Source: PLA5 sp040901705 (GTDB lineage: Bacteria > Planctomycetota > Planctomycetia > Pirellulales > PLA5). Taken from it: a stretch of DNA of 32,087 bases. The notes under the pieces were generated by a model. The model was not told where the DNA came from, made no database searches, and saw only the letters and a list, made by a program, of their open reading frames with translations. Every line of letters begins with the position of its first letter. Position 1 is the first letter of the stretch. The position numbers and the translations under genes are program-made. Shown here in pieces: positions 24,520 through 32,087 of the stretch. The stretch covers positions 1 through 32,087 of the forward strand of contig JBBDYI010000130.1 in NCBI GenBank assembly GCA_040901705.1. The letters are read 5' to 3'.

Positions 24520-26871
24520 TCAATCGCGATCCGCTACGCGGACCACGACGCGATTGCCGTGCGCTTCGCTGACGATGACGTCCGCGCCGCGGGCGATGAA
24601 GTCGCCGTCCGAAACGACGTGGATCAACTCGTCGTCGAATCGGGCAATGCCGGCCGGCGAACAGGGCGTCGTCATCACGCCGCGCTGTCCGACCAAGAAA
24701 CCAAGGTCGACGACCGCTTCGCGCTGGCGGATGTCGGCGGCCGCATCGCCTTCGGGGGGCATCAGCACGACGCGGCCCAAAAATGGCGCGCGCGGCAACA
24801 CTTTGCGCAGCGCCACGGCCATGCCGATGCACCCCGCAATGCCGAGACCGACGACCATCAGCGAGTCGCGAAACTCGGACATCTGATAGGCGCTGTCGGG
24901 CCAAATGAACGTCTGACTGGCCAGAACCAGCGACGAGAGAATCATCACCGCGCCGCCGAATCCGAACACGCCGAAGCCCGGCAACACCAGAATCTCCAGC
25001 ATCACGCACAACACGCCGCCGAAGAACAGCAGCACTTCGAGCCATTGGGCCGTGCCGGTGAGGAACTGGCTCCAGAAATACACCATGAAGCACATGCCGG
25101 AGATGAACCCGGCCACGCCCAAGCCCGGCGTGTGCAACTCGATGTACATCGCGCCGAACCCCACGGCCAACAACAGCCAGGCCAGGCCGGGATGGGCCAG
25201 CGCCTCGACCAGGTCGGTCGCCCAATTCGACTGCGGCTCGACCAGATCGTCCGTGATGTTGTAAATCGCCTTGAACTGGTTGAAGTCCTCGACCACGTGG
25301 TTGGCCAGGTGAAGCTGCCGGGCCAGCGCCGCATCGACTTCGAGCGGCGCACCGCGGGGCTTGATCGCTTCGCCCCGCTTCCACTCCTGGCCGTCGCGGT
25401 CTTCTCGCTCGGCCGCTTCCTCGGGCGAGAAGTACTCCACCAGCACGTCGCGCTCGCCTTGTCGCGTGTAGCGGTAGATTTCGATGTCCGGATCGATCAG
25501 CGAAGCGACGAGCGACCAATTCCGTCCCTTGTCCGGGGCCAACGACGTGCGGACCGCTTCGCGCACCAGTTCGATCTCTCGTTTTTCGATCTTATAGTCC
25601 GCTTCGCCGCCCAGCTTCGCCCCGCTTTGCATCACGACGTGATCGCAAGCCAGCGCAACGAGCGCGGCGTCGGCGCGGGCTTCGCTGCCGATGTAGGCGA
25701 CCGTGCGGACTTTGCCGGGGTCGAGCGAGGCCAGATAATTCGCCAGCGGTTCGCTGTCCGCCGGACTTCCGCCGCCGCTGTCGATCCGCACGCAGACGAA
25801 ATTGACGTCGCGTTCGGCGATTTCTCGGCGGATGTTAATGATCGCCTTGCTGGCGAGTTGCTGGCTGATTGTCCCTTCCAGGCGTACGAGCAGCGTCCGC
25901 CACACGTCTCCCAGCGACGGGTCTTCTTCCAGCGACTCGGCGTCAAGTTCGAGTTCCGCGGCCAGATGCTCGCGGCTGCGGGGGAGGAACTTGACGAAGC
26001 CCAGGTTGCGGCCTTCCGTGCCGGTGAACTTGCCGAACTGGCCGCGCTGGATGATGGCAGTCGGCTCGCCTTTGACGAGGTGCGTCTTGCGAAATTCCGG
26101 CAAGTCTTCGGCCAGCACGAAGTCGCGGCCGGCATCGGTTTCGACGCGGTACACGACCAGATTGCTGTCGAGCATGCCCAGGGCGATGGCCAGCGGAATC
26201 GTGCGACGGCGTTCGAATATCACGTTGTAGCCCGACCGGCGGACCGGATCGACGACGCCCTCCTCGGCCACGCCGGCCGCGCCGATCACGGCGTCGGCGG
26301 CCATGTGGATCTCGTCACACGCCATCGCCACAAGCACGGCATGACCGGTGGCCAGCGTCGGCACGTAGGCGATCTTCTGGACGCGGCTCAGCTCGGAAAG
26401 GTACTTGGCCAATTCGTAAGCTGGACCGAACTGGCTTGTCTGCGCGTATTCCTCCTGGCGGTCCCGTTCGGCGTTTGGCTTGACATAGAACTCCAAGACC
26501 AGCACGTGCCGCGGCGTCTGTTCGGCCAACGGTTCGATCGCCCGCTCGATCTGCGACCGAATCCGCGCGTCGTCGCCGCTTTCGATCGGCAGGCCGATGC
26601 GGACCAGGCGGCCGAGGCGCTTTTTGCCGGACGCTGGTTCGTTTTCCGCTTTCGCGTCGGCCGCAGCGGCTTTCGGCTCGTCCTGAGCGCGAAGATAGGC
26701 CGCCTTGGCCAACAGCACATACAGTGACGCCAACCCGAGCAGCCAACGAAAGCTGTCCAACAACGCATCCGCGCGTCGCCGGCCGGGTAACACGCATCCC
26801 GTTCGTCCAGCAGCGCCGCCAACTTTTCCCAGCGACGTGCGGCCAGTTCGATGTTCGATCCCGCTTCGCAT
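24520..26871 (-). CDS. NfeD-type membrane protein with two ClpP-like domains
   Basis: The protein has about 783 residues. A hydrophobic segment at residues 41-60 acts as signal or anchor. Two ClpP/crotonase-like domains follow (about 75-310 and 340-470), each ending in an [AV]xACD motif (D186, D410). The second also has VRIDSGGGSP (D364). A membrane region with about four helices (about 535-680) and a C-terminal OB-fold NfeD domain (about 690-783, with GxxGVMTTPCSPAGIARF) complete the classical NfeD layout. In active NfeD proteases a Ser precedes the ACD-like motif by ten residues; here those positions are Gly176 and Ala400, so protease activity is doubtful. The open frame reaches 26997, but a TATAAT box at 26949-26944 lies inside that extension, so the ATG at 26871 is preferred. 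Confidence 0.82.
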   Translation of the reverse strand: MRSGIEHRTGRTSLGKVGGAAGRTGCVLPGRRRADALLDSFRWLLGLASLYVLLAKAAYLRAQDEPKAAAADAKAENEPASGKKRLGRLVRIGLPIESGDDARIRSQIERAIEPLAEQTPRHVLVLEFYVKPNAERDRQEEYAQTSQFGPAYELAKYLSELSRVQKIAYVPTLATGHAVLVAMACDEIHMAADAVIGAAGVAEEGVVDPVRRSGYNVIFERRRTIPLAIALGMLDSNLVVYRVETDAGRDFVLAEDLPEFRKTHLVKGEPTAIIQRGQFGKFTGTEGRNLGFVKFLPRSREHLAAELELDAESLEEDPSLGDVWRTLLVRLEGTISQQLASKAIINIRREIAERDVNFVCVRIDSGGGSPADSEPLANYLASLDPGKVRTVAYIGSEARADAALVALACDHVVMQSGAKLGGEADYKIEKREIELVREAVRTSLAPDKGRNWSLVASLIDPDIEIYRYTRQGERDVLVEYFSPEEAAEREDRDGQEWKRGEAIKPRGAPLEVDAALARQLHLANHVVEDFNQFKAIYNITDDLVEPQSNWATDLVEALAHPGLAWLLLAVGFGAMYIELHTPGLGVAGFISGMCFMVYFWSQFLTGTAQWLEVLLFFGGVLCVMLEILVLPGFGVFGFGGAVMILSSLVLASQTFIWPDSAYQMSEFRDSLMVVGLGIAGCIGMAVALRKVLPRAPFLGRVVLMPPEGDAAADIRQREAVVDLGFLVGQRGVMTTPCSPAGIARFDDELIHVVSDGDFIARGADVIVSEAHGNRVVVRVADRD

Positions 26872-26943
26872 GGCACATCCGTTGCAAGCTGAAAGACGCG
26901 TGCCGCGCGGCTCCCGAATGGCGCGCACCACAAGCCCTTGTGA

Positions 26944-26988
26944 ATTATAGGATTCGCCACGGGCCAGGGAAAGAAAATCCTCCGGCCC
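26944..26988 (-). promoter_or_regulatory. Promoter/hairpin module, copy B (NfeD-type gene)
   Basis: On the minus strand a perfect TATAAT (26949-26944) lies 17 bp after TTTCCC (26972-26967). The -35 part overlaps an imperfect hairpin: GGGCC (26961-26965) pairs with GGCCC (26984-26988) and GGGA with TCCT around an A-rich loop. The 34 bp at 26944-26977 match 27907-27940 at 30 positions. The hairpin may also end transcripts from the paralog gene upstream. Confidence 0.55.
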
Positions 26989-27056
26989 AGGGGCCAATTC
27001 TTGGCGGCGGCGGCAGCAATTCGTCCGCCGGTGGGACGCGGTGGCCTCGGCGCGTT

Positions 27057-27794
27057 CTACGGAACTTCGCCGGGAATATCGCCGTCAAGATCGAGCGGTG
27101 GCTCGTCTGGTCGACCCTTCATCGCCTCGGTGATATCCATCAGCCATTTGTCGCCGACCTTCTTGAAGGCGACCGGATCGGTTTTCTTCTCTCCGTCGCG
27201 TTCGTACTCGATCGTGCCCTTGGACGAGTCGCCGTCGATCTTGACGTCCTTGAGCGCGGAGTTCTTGTTGAATGGACTCTCATCTTCGAATCCCTTCATA
27301 CTTTTCATTGCCGCCATCATGTCAGCAATGAATTGCGGGCGGTTCTTGACCGGTTTGAGCACCAGCTTCATCGCCTCTTGTTCGTTTTTCGGCTGGCCGC
27401 CTTCGTCCAACTTCTTGAAAAACTCGTCCGTGAGTCCGTGCTTTTGCAGCGTTTGTTTCATCTTCTTGGCTGCGGCCGCATCTTGGTCGCCTAATTCGGC
27501 GAACGCCTGCATCATCATGCCGCCCATCGCCATGCTGCCGGCCATCATTTCCTGACTTTCCGCGGTCATCGAGAGGCTAAAACGCTTCCAGTCGCTTTTT
27601 TCTACGGCTGCGGCCGCCATCTTGAACGTCTCTTCCGGCGTCGCGCCGCCAACGACCGCGTTGCCCGTACTTCCGCTCGACGTGGCTTCGTCGCGGTCTG
27701 TCGGGGAATCCTGGCCACGACCAAAGTCGGCGGCGAGGCTCAGAACGCCGGCGGCGACAATCGCGGCCGTGGCAAATCGGAGAGTAGCGAACAT
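27057..27794 (-). CDS. Exported protein of unknown function, paralog 1
   Basis: About 245 residues. An N-terminal signal peptide (LRFATAAIVAAGVLSLAADFG) has no lipobox Cys, so the mature protein is probably soluble in the periplasm. A Ser/Thr/Asp-rich spacer is followed by a compact region starting ATPEETFKMAAAAVEKSDWKRF. Later sections are LQKHGLTDEFFKKL, LKPVKNRPQFIADM and LKDVKIDGD, then a strand-rich end (VAFKKVGDKWLMDI). The same blocks occur in the neighbouring gene at 27993, so the two are tandem paralogs. The C-terminal strands resemble the small NTF2-like/DUF4878 type of fold, which is only a guess. Start: the ATG at 27794 is preferred over the GTG at 27803, which is 9 bp further upstream; neither has a good ribosome binding site. 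Confidence 0.7.
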   Translation of the reverse strand: MFATLRFATAAIVAAGVLSLAADFGRGQDSPTDRDEATSSGSTGNAVVGGATPEETFKMAAAAVEKSDWKRFSLSMTAESQEMMAGSMAMGGMMMQAFAELGDQDAAAAKKMKQTLQKHGLTDEFFKKLDEGGQPKNEQEAMKLVLKPVKNRPQFIADMMAAMKSMKGFEDESPFNKNSALKDVKIDGDSSKGTIEYERDGEKKTDPVAFKKVGDKWLMDITEAMKGRPDEPPLDLDGDIPGEVP

Positions 27795-27906
27795 CGGAGT
27801 CACGCACGGTCGTTAGATGTGAATTCTTTCGTCCGAGCGGACATCGCTCAAACGCATTCGCGGCATCGCGTCACACGGCCAGACGTGGCATGGAGCGATG
27901 CCGGAC

Positions 27907-27955
27907 ATTATAGAACTCGCCGCGGGCCGGGGAAAGAAAACCCCTGCCCGCGGCG
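27907..27955 (-). promoter_or_regulatory. Promoter/hairpin module, copy A (paralog 1 gene)
   Basis: TATAAT (27912-27907, minus) follows TTTCCC (27935-27930) after 17 bp. The upstream half is a strong hairpin: CGCCGCGGGC (27918-27927) pairs with GCCCGCGGCG (27946-27955), then one C/T mismatch, then GGGG with CCCC around the loop AAAGAAAA. The hairpin lies just after the stop of the upstream paralog and may be its terminator, although no T-run follows. Confidence 0.6.
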
Positions 27956-27992
27956 AAATGCGTGCAACGGACGGCGGCTGAGGAACCGCTTG

Positions 27993-28757
27993 CTATTTGG
28001 CGTCGCCGGGATCTTCCGTGGGCGTATCGCCGAGGTTCCCCTTGGGCGAGTCACCCGGCGGATCGCCTGGAAAATCATCCGGCGAGAGTCCTCCCGCCGC
28101 GGGTCCGCCGCCCGGCTTCGGCATCTCCATCCGCCAATTGCCGTCGACCTTCTTGAATGTTATGGCCTGAGTTTCCTTGGTGCCCTTTTCTTCGAATTCG
28201 CGCGTCGCCGTGGCGGTATCGCCGTCGATCTTGACGTCTTTCAGGGTCGAGTTACGGAAATCCGGGCCTTTGAATCCCGAGTCTTTTTCCTTCGCCAAGG
28301 CGGTGAGCACGTCGGCCAAAAACGCGGCGTGGTCCTTGACCGGTTCGAGCATTTTCTTCATCGCCGCTTCCGGATCCTTGATGCTCTCGTCTTCGCCAAC
28401 TTTTTTTCCCCATTCCTCCGTAAGGCCGTGCTTTTCGAGGGCCGCCTTGACATCCGCCGAACTGGAAAAACCCGCCATGAGCACCATTCCCATCGCGCCC
28501 TCTTCCTGACCTTCCGGCGTCACACATGCAACAAATGCATGCCAATCGCCTTTTTCTTCCGCGGCCTTGGCGGCTTCGAAAGTCGCTTCGGGCGTTGCCA
28601 TGCCACCCGACGCCGCGGCGCCCTTGGCGTCTTTCGCGTCGCCGTCGGCTTTCTTCTCGCCGTCGGCCTTCTTGTTATCCCCGCCGCAGCCCACGCCGAG
28701 CGTGACAAGCCCCGCGGCGAGGATCGCAACGGTCAAAAATCGTAATGGTCCACTCAT
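27993..28757 (-). CDS. Lipoprotein of unknown function, paralog 2
   Basis: About 254 residues. The N-terminus is a lipoprotein signal ending in LGVGC, followed by a Lys/Asp/Gly-rich spacer with KKADGEKKADGDAKDAK-like repeats. The core matches paralog 1 block by block: ATPEATFEAAKAAEEKGDWHAF, LEKHGLTEEWGKKV, LEPVKDHAAFLADVLTAL, STLKDVKIDGD and ITFKKVDGNWRMEM. The end is a Pro/Gly/Asp-rich tail. It is therefore membrane-tethered where the other copy appears free. Start: the ATG at 28757 has a purine-rich AGAGGGGGA sequence just upstream and directly precedes the signal; the open frame to 28823 is not needed. Function is unknown. Confidence 0.78.
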   Translation of the reverse strand: MSGPLRFLTVAILAAGLVTLGVGCGGDNKKADGEKKADGDAKDAKGAAASGGMATPEATFEAAKAAEEKGDWHAFVACVTPEGQEEGAMGMVLMAGFSSSADVKAALEKHGLTEEWGKKVGEDESIKDPEAAMKKMLEPVKDHAAFLADVLTALAKEKDSGFKGPDFRNSTLKDVKIDGDTATATREFEEKGTKETQAITFKKVDGNWRMEMPKPGGGPAAGGLSPDDFPGDPPGDSPKGNLGDTPTEDPGDAK

Positions 28758-28796
28758 GGCATCCCCCTCTAATGTCGCTGGTGTTCGTGAGACTCC

Positions 28797-28821
28797 GTTC
28801 GAGCGAAACTTTGGCTCGAAC
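28797..28821. promoter_or_regulatory. 25-bp near-perfect dyad, possible operator
   Basis: GTTCGAGC (28797-28804) and GCTCGAAC (28814-28821) are perfect inverted arms. The centre GAAACTTTG is itself nearly symmetric, so 11 of 12 half-site positions match around a central C. It lies 40 bp before the lipoprotein start codon, where a repressor site or a 5' leader hairpin would be expected. Confidence 0.5.
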
Positions 28822-28935
28822 ACGTATGCAAAACACTACCACACCACGCTTCTTTCGGCCACCGTCGACGCCACCGGAACCGACGATCGTCGAGAAAGCC
28901 TCCCATGCCCGTCCGAATGTACCGGAAACGTCGCT

Positions 28936-28963
28936 TTGCCGCCGTCGCCTCGCCTGTTACGAT
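28936..28963 (+). promoter_or_regulatory. Possible promoter of the GNAT-nitrilase gene
   Basis: TTGCCG (28936-28941), 16 bp, TACGAT (28958-28963). Both boxes match the consensus at four positions. The leader would be about 110 nt. Confidence 0.3.
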
Positions 28964-29080
28964 CATGCCGAACGTGCCGATGCTCGCGGTGGCATACACA
29001 CATCGCCGGGCCGAGAAGTCGGCTTTCGCGCCCGTCCACTCGTCCAATTCTCGCAGAAAACTCCGAGTTCACAGGAAACC

Positions 29081-30733
29081 ATGTCTGACGCCAAGAAGAA
29101 ACCGCTCGCCAAGGTGCGTCTGGCTACGCGTGCGGATGTGCCGATCCTCGCCGCGCTCAATCGGGCCGCCTATCCGACGATGGCCGAGGACAACGTCGTG
29201 TGGGGTGAAACGCATCTGCTCAGCCACCAGCGAGTGTTTCCGCAAGGACAGTTCGTCGCGGAGTACGGCGGCAAGATCATGGGCGCGGCGGCGTCGCTGA
29301 TCGTCAACATGGGGTCCGACCCGCTACGTCCACATACATGGGCGGGCATCACCGACAGCGGCTATTTCACAAACCACGATCCCAAAGGGGACACGCTGTA
29401 CGGCGCGGACGTGTATGTTCATCCCGACGCGCGGGGCAAGGGAGTCGGCGCCGCGCTGTACGAAGCCCGCCGAGAACTGTGCCGAAAATTGAAACTGCGG
29501 CGGATTCTGGCTGGCGGTCGGCTGTGGGGATACATCGACTACGCGGACAAGTATTCGCCCGAGGAATACGCCCAGCGCGTGCTGGCCGGCGAAATTCGCG
29601 ACCTGGTGCTCAGCTTTCAGCTTCGCGAGGGCTTCGTGCTTCGCAGCGTGATGCCCAATTACCTTCGCGACGCGCGGAGCAAGAACTATTCGAGCCTCAT
29701 CGAGTGGCTCAATCCCGACTATAAGCCGTCGAAGAAGGGGCCCCGCAAGGTCCGCGTTTCGTGCGTGCAGTATCAGATGCGCAAGGTCAAGTCGTTCGCG
29801 GAGTTCGCCCGCCAGACGGCGTACTTCGTCGACGTGGCCGGCGATTACGATTCGGACTTCGTCTTGCTGCCGGAACTGTTCACGGTGCAGTTGCTGTCGC
29901 AGGTCGACGCGTTGTCGCCGCAGGACGGCATGAAGAAACTGGCCGCGTACACGCCAAAGTTCACCAAGCTGATGAGCGACTTGGCCGTGAAATATGGCCT
30001 GACGATCATCGCTGGCAGCCATCCCGTGTTCAAAGGCGAGAAACTATACAACATCGCCCACATCTGTTTGCCCGATGGATCGATCATCGAGCAGCCGAAA
30101 CTGCACGTGACGCCGAACGAGCGCAAATGGTGGGGTATCAGCGGCGGGCATCGCGTCGCCGTGGTCGATACGCCGTCCGCGCGGATCGGCGTGTCGATCT
30201 GCTACGACGTCGAGTTTCCGGAACTGGTCCGCTATCAGGCCGACGCCGGCGTCGAGATTTTGTTCGTGCCGTTTTGCACCGACAATCGCCAGGGATATCT
30301 GCGGGTGCGGTATTGCGCCCATGCGCGAGCAATCGAGAACCAGATTTACGTCTGTCTGGCGGGCAACGTCGGTAATCTGCCGGACGTGGCGAACATGGAC
30401 ATTCAATACGGACAAGCCGCCGTGCTCACGCCGTCGGATTTTCCGTTCGCCCGCGATGGCATCGCGGCCGAGGCCGACTCGAACGAGGAAACGGTGCTGG
30501 TTTGCGACCTGGACTTGGACGATCTTCACGAAGCGCGCGGCGCGGGCACCGTGACGCCGCGGCTCGATCGGCGGCCCGACATCTTCAAATTCGTGGCTAA
30601 CTTTCCGGACAGCGAATTGCCGCCGATTTCGCCGACCGACGGACCGCTGGGCGATCAACGCACGATCTTGGTCGAGCCGCCGCCGCCGGATGTCGCTGCG
30701 GAGGCTCAGCCAACGCACGAGAGCCGTGGCTGA
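29081..30733 (+). CDS. GNAT acetyltransferase / carbon-nitrogen hydrolase (nitrilase) fusion
   Basis: This 550-residue protein has two enzymatic domains. Residues about 8-225 are a GNAT N-acetyltransferase with the acetyl-CoA loop VHPDARGKGVGAALYEARREL. Residues about 226-520 form a nitrilase-superfamily domain with the full Glu-Lys-Cys triad: E265 in LLPELF, K340 in PKLHVTPNE, and C374 in SICYDVEFPE. Nitrilase-type amidases cleave non-peptide C-N bonds. This domain order is known from many bacteria, but the substrates are unclear. The tail of about 30 residues is Pro-rich. The open frame begins at 28745, but the ATG at 29081 has AGGA 4 nt upstream of the ATG and starts right before the GNAT fold. 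The downstream MFS gene overlaps its stop codon, so both are probably in one operon. Confidence 0.9.
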   Translation: MSDAKKKPLAKVRLATRADVPILAALNRAAYPTMAEDNVVWGETHLLSHQRVFPQGQFVAEYGGKIMGAAASLIVNMGSDPLRPHTWAGITDSGYFTNHDPKGDTLYGADVYVHPDARGKGVGAALYEARRELCRKLKLRRILAGGRLWGYIDYADKYSPEEYAQRVLAGEIRDLVLSFQLREGFVLRSVMPNYLRDARSKNYSSLIEWLNPDYKPSKKGPRKVRVSCVQYQMRKVKSFAEFARQTAYFVDVAGDYDSDFVLLPELFTVQLLSQVDALSPQDGMKKLAAYTPKFTKLMSDLAVKYGLTIIAGSHPVFKGEKLYNIAHICLPDGSIIEQPKLHVTPNERKWWGISGGHRVAVVDTPSARIGVSICYDVEFPELVRYQADAGVEILFVPFCTDNRQGYLRVRYCAHARAIENQIYVCLAGNVGNLPDVANMDIQYGQAAVLTPSDFPFARDGIAAEADSNEETVLVCDLDLDDLHEARGAGTVTPRLDRRPDIFKFVANFPDSELPPISPTDGPLGDQRTILVEPPPPDVAAEAQPTHESRG

Positions 30734-32015
30734 TCCGACGCCGAAGCCGCCGAGCCAGCCCTCGCCGCCGCTGTGGCTGTTCGCGACGCTCTATTTCTGC
30801 GAAGGCGCGCCGATCGGGTTCATTTGGTGGGCATTGCCGGCCATGCTGCGGGCCGACGGCGTGGCGGTCGGCCGTGGCACGGCGCTAACGGCGCTGCTGG
30901 TGCTGCCCTGGGCGCTAAAATTTCTCGCCGCGCCGCTGGTCGATTGCGTGCGCGGACCGCGGTGGGGGTGGCGGGCGTGGATTGCGTCGATGCAGATCGG
31001 CATGGCGCTGTCGCTGCTGCCGCTGGCGTGGATGCACTGGGCGGGGTTCCCTTGGGCCGAACACCTCGTTTGGGTTGGCGCGGCGCTGTTCGTTCATGCG
31101 GTGTTTGCCGCTATGCAGGACGCTTCGATCGACGGGGCGGCGATGCGCAGCGTGCCGGCAACCCAACGCGGCCGCGTCAACGCCGCGATGCAGTTTGGTT
31201 TCGTCCTCGGCCGCGCCTCGTTTGGCGGCGGCGCGTTGTGGTTCGCCGCTCAGGCAGGTCGCGACGTCGTCGTGGCCGCGATGATCGGCTGCATCGCCAT
31301 TACGCTCGCGGCGACGATCCGGCTCCGCGTGCCAACGGATCGCGCGACTTCGCCGCGGCGATTTTTCGATTTGATTGCCCGCGCCGCGCGGCGCCGATCG
31401 ACTTACGTCGGCCTGGCATTTGCGCTCACCGCCGGAGCCTGCTTCGAGATCACGGGCGCGCTGGCCAATCAACTGCTCATCGACCGCGGCTTGACGGAAG
31501 CCGACGTCGGCACGTTCTTGATCTCATGGGTCGTCGCGGCGACGGTCATCGGCGGACTCCTGGGCGGCTGGTCCGCGGATCGCTGGGGCCGGCCGGCGGC
31601 GATCGGCGTGTGGCTGGGCCTGTGCGCGGCCGCCGCGGCGATCTTGGCGTACATCGACACGGCGTCGTTCAATACGGCGTCGCTCGGCGCGCTACGATTC
31701 GACGGCGAAAGCCGAGCATATGCATTGCAAATCGGCCTGGCGGCGATGTACTTTTTCTACGGCGCTTTTACGGCCGCGTCGTATGCGTGGTTCATGGACC
31801 TGACCGATGTCGAACTCGGCGCAACGCAGTTCAGCCTGTACATGTCGGCCACCAACGGCTGCGAGTCGTGGTCCACCAAGGCCGGCGGGGCGTGGCAAGA
31901 GTCCAGCGGCTACGGCTTTGCAATGGGCATGGGAAGCGCGATTTCGTTTGCAGCGCTGGCCGCGTTTGGGTTGTTGTCGCGGTTGGCCCGCCGGAGAGCG
32001 CCCGGTGCGGGTTGA
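30726..32015 (+). CDS. AmpG-like MFS transporter
   Basis: About 429 residues with roughly twelve hydrophobic helices in two halves. The start of the first helix (ATLYFCEGAPIGFIWWALPAMLRADG) is typical of AmpG/PAT-family MFS permeases, which bring muropeptides or acyl-CoA-related compounds across the inner membrane. The cytoplasmic loop between halves contains a basic RRFFDLIARAARRR stretch, and an MFS A-type motif GGWSADRWGRP follows in the second half. The chosen start is GTG at 30726, which overlaps the preceding stop by 8 bp and has GAGAG just before it; the ATG at 30690 is the alternative. Coupling with the GNAT-nitrilase suggests uptake of that enzyme's substrate or its relatives, which is inference. 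Confidence 0.82.
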   Translation: MADPTPKPPSQPSPPLWLFATLYFCEGAPIGFIWWALPAMLRADGVAVGRGTALTALLVLPWALKFLAAPLVDCVRGPRWGWRAWIASMQIGMALSLLPLAWMHWAGFPWAEHLVWVGAALFVHAVFAAMQDASIDGAAMRSVPATQRGRVNAAMQFGFVLGRASFGGGALWFAAQAGRDVVVAAMIGCIAITLAATIRLRVPTDRATSPRRFFDLIARAARRRSTYVGLAFALTAGACFEITGALANQLLIDRGLTEADVGTFLISWVVAATVIGGLLGGWSADRWGRPAAIGVWLGLCAAAAAILAYIDTASFNTASLGALRFDGESRAYALQIGLAAMYFFYGAFTAASYAWFMDLTDVELGATQFSLYMSATNGCESWSTKAGGAWQESSGYGFAMGMGSAISFAALAAFGLLSRLARRRAPGAG

Positions 32016-32016
32016 C

Positions 32017-32046
32017 ATAAAGGGGACGGGAACGAATGGCACTTCC
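32017..32046. repeat. Possible dispersed repeat fragment at the window edge
   Basis: Directly after the MFS stop comes AAAGGGGACGGGAACGAATGG, which resembles GGGGACgg-type repeats that flank REP-associated (TnpA_REP) transposase genes in many bacteria. Only about 70 bp remain before the window ends, so the call is tentative. Confidence 0.3.
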
Positions 32047-32087
32047 TGAGTCGTAAGTTCATGCGGCCAAACGTCTTTTTGCTTCTT

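Larger units (their letters stand above)
28758..29080. other. Divergent intergenic region, 323 bp
   Basis: It separates the lipoprotein gene (minus) from the GNAT-nitrilase gene (plus). It contains the 25-bp dyad at 28797-28821 and a modest plus-strand promoter at 28936-28963. No gene is evident. Confidence 0.6.

Noticed and set aside
24274..26727. 817-residue open frame on the plus strand
   Set aside because: It lies opposite the NfeD-type gene and is very rich in Arg, His and Gln, the usual composition of an antisense shadow in high-GC DNA; no domain is recognisable.

Overview
The window is high-GC DNA, almost certainly from a planctomycete of the Pirellulales type. The clearest marker is a DUF1559 protein with a prepilin-type N-terminus (19409-20584), a family greatly expanded in Planctomycetes. 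A membrane-anchored squalene-cyclase-like giant, a Uma2-family gene and a large NfeD-type membrane protein fit the same origin. No rRNA, tRNA, CRISPR array, complete insertion sequence or prophage was seen. One 10-base run of N (20653-20662) marks an assembly gap.

Layout. 2-6479: the 3' part of a flotillin-like protein followed by a 1788-residue DUF3686/AAA+ ATPase, separated by an inverted array of 7-bp repeats. 6862-11007: a 1381-residue protein with membrane helices, about 900 residues of Pro/Ala/Ser/Gly-rich linker and a C-terminal terpenoid-cyclase-like domain. 10986-11785: a short relic resembling the end of addA, then a Uma2 gene. 11825-19041 (minus): addB-addA, encoding a double-strand-break helicase-nuclease. 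19409-20584: DUF1559 pseudopilin-like protein, whose probable terminator contains the assembly gap. 20742-24437 (minus): an aminotransferase followed by a tungstate ABC transporter (permease, ATPase, binding lipoprotein). 24520-26871 (minus): NfeD-type membrane protein with two ClpP-like domains. 27057-28757 (minus): two tandem paralogous exported proteins. 29081-32015 (plus): a GNAT-nitrilase fusion overlapping an AmpG-like MFS transporter.

How the genes work together. The flotillin/ATPase pair probably forms one membrane-associated machine of unknown role. AddB and AddA form one repair complex from overlapping genes. The Tup genes form one uptake system. The other genes look independent.

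Most interesting signals: (1) the flotillin plus giant AAA+ pair with its 5+5 heptad inverted repeat; (2) a relic of a second, divergent addA 3' end beside the Uma2 gene, pointing to past recombination; (3) a duplicated 34-bp promoter/hairpin module (30 of 34 identical) in front of the NfeD-type gene and one of the paralogs; (4) loss of the catalytic serine in both ClpP-like domains of the NfeD-type protein; (5) several -10-like boxes so close to start codons that leaderless transcripts are likely. All statements come from reading the sequence by eye; no database search was run.
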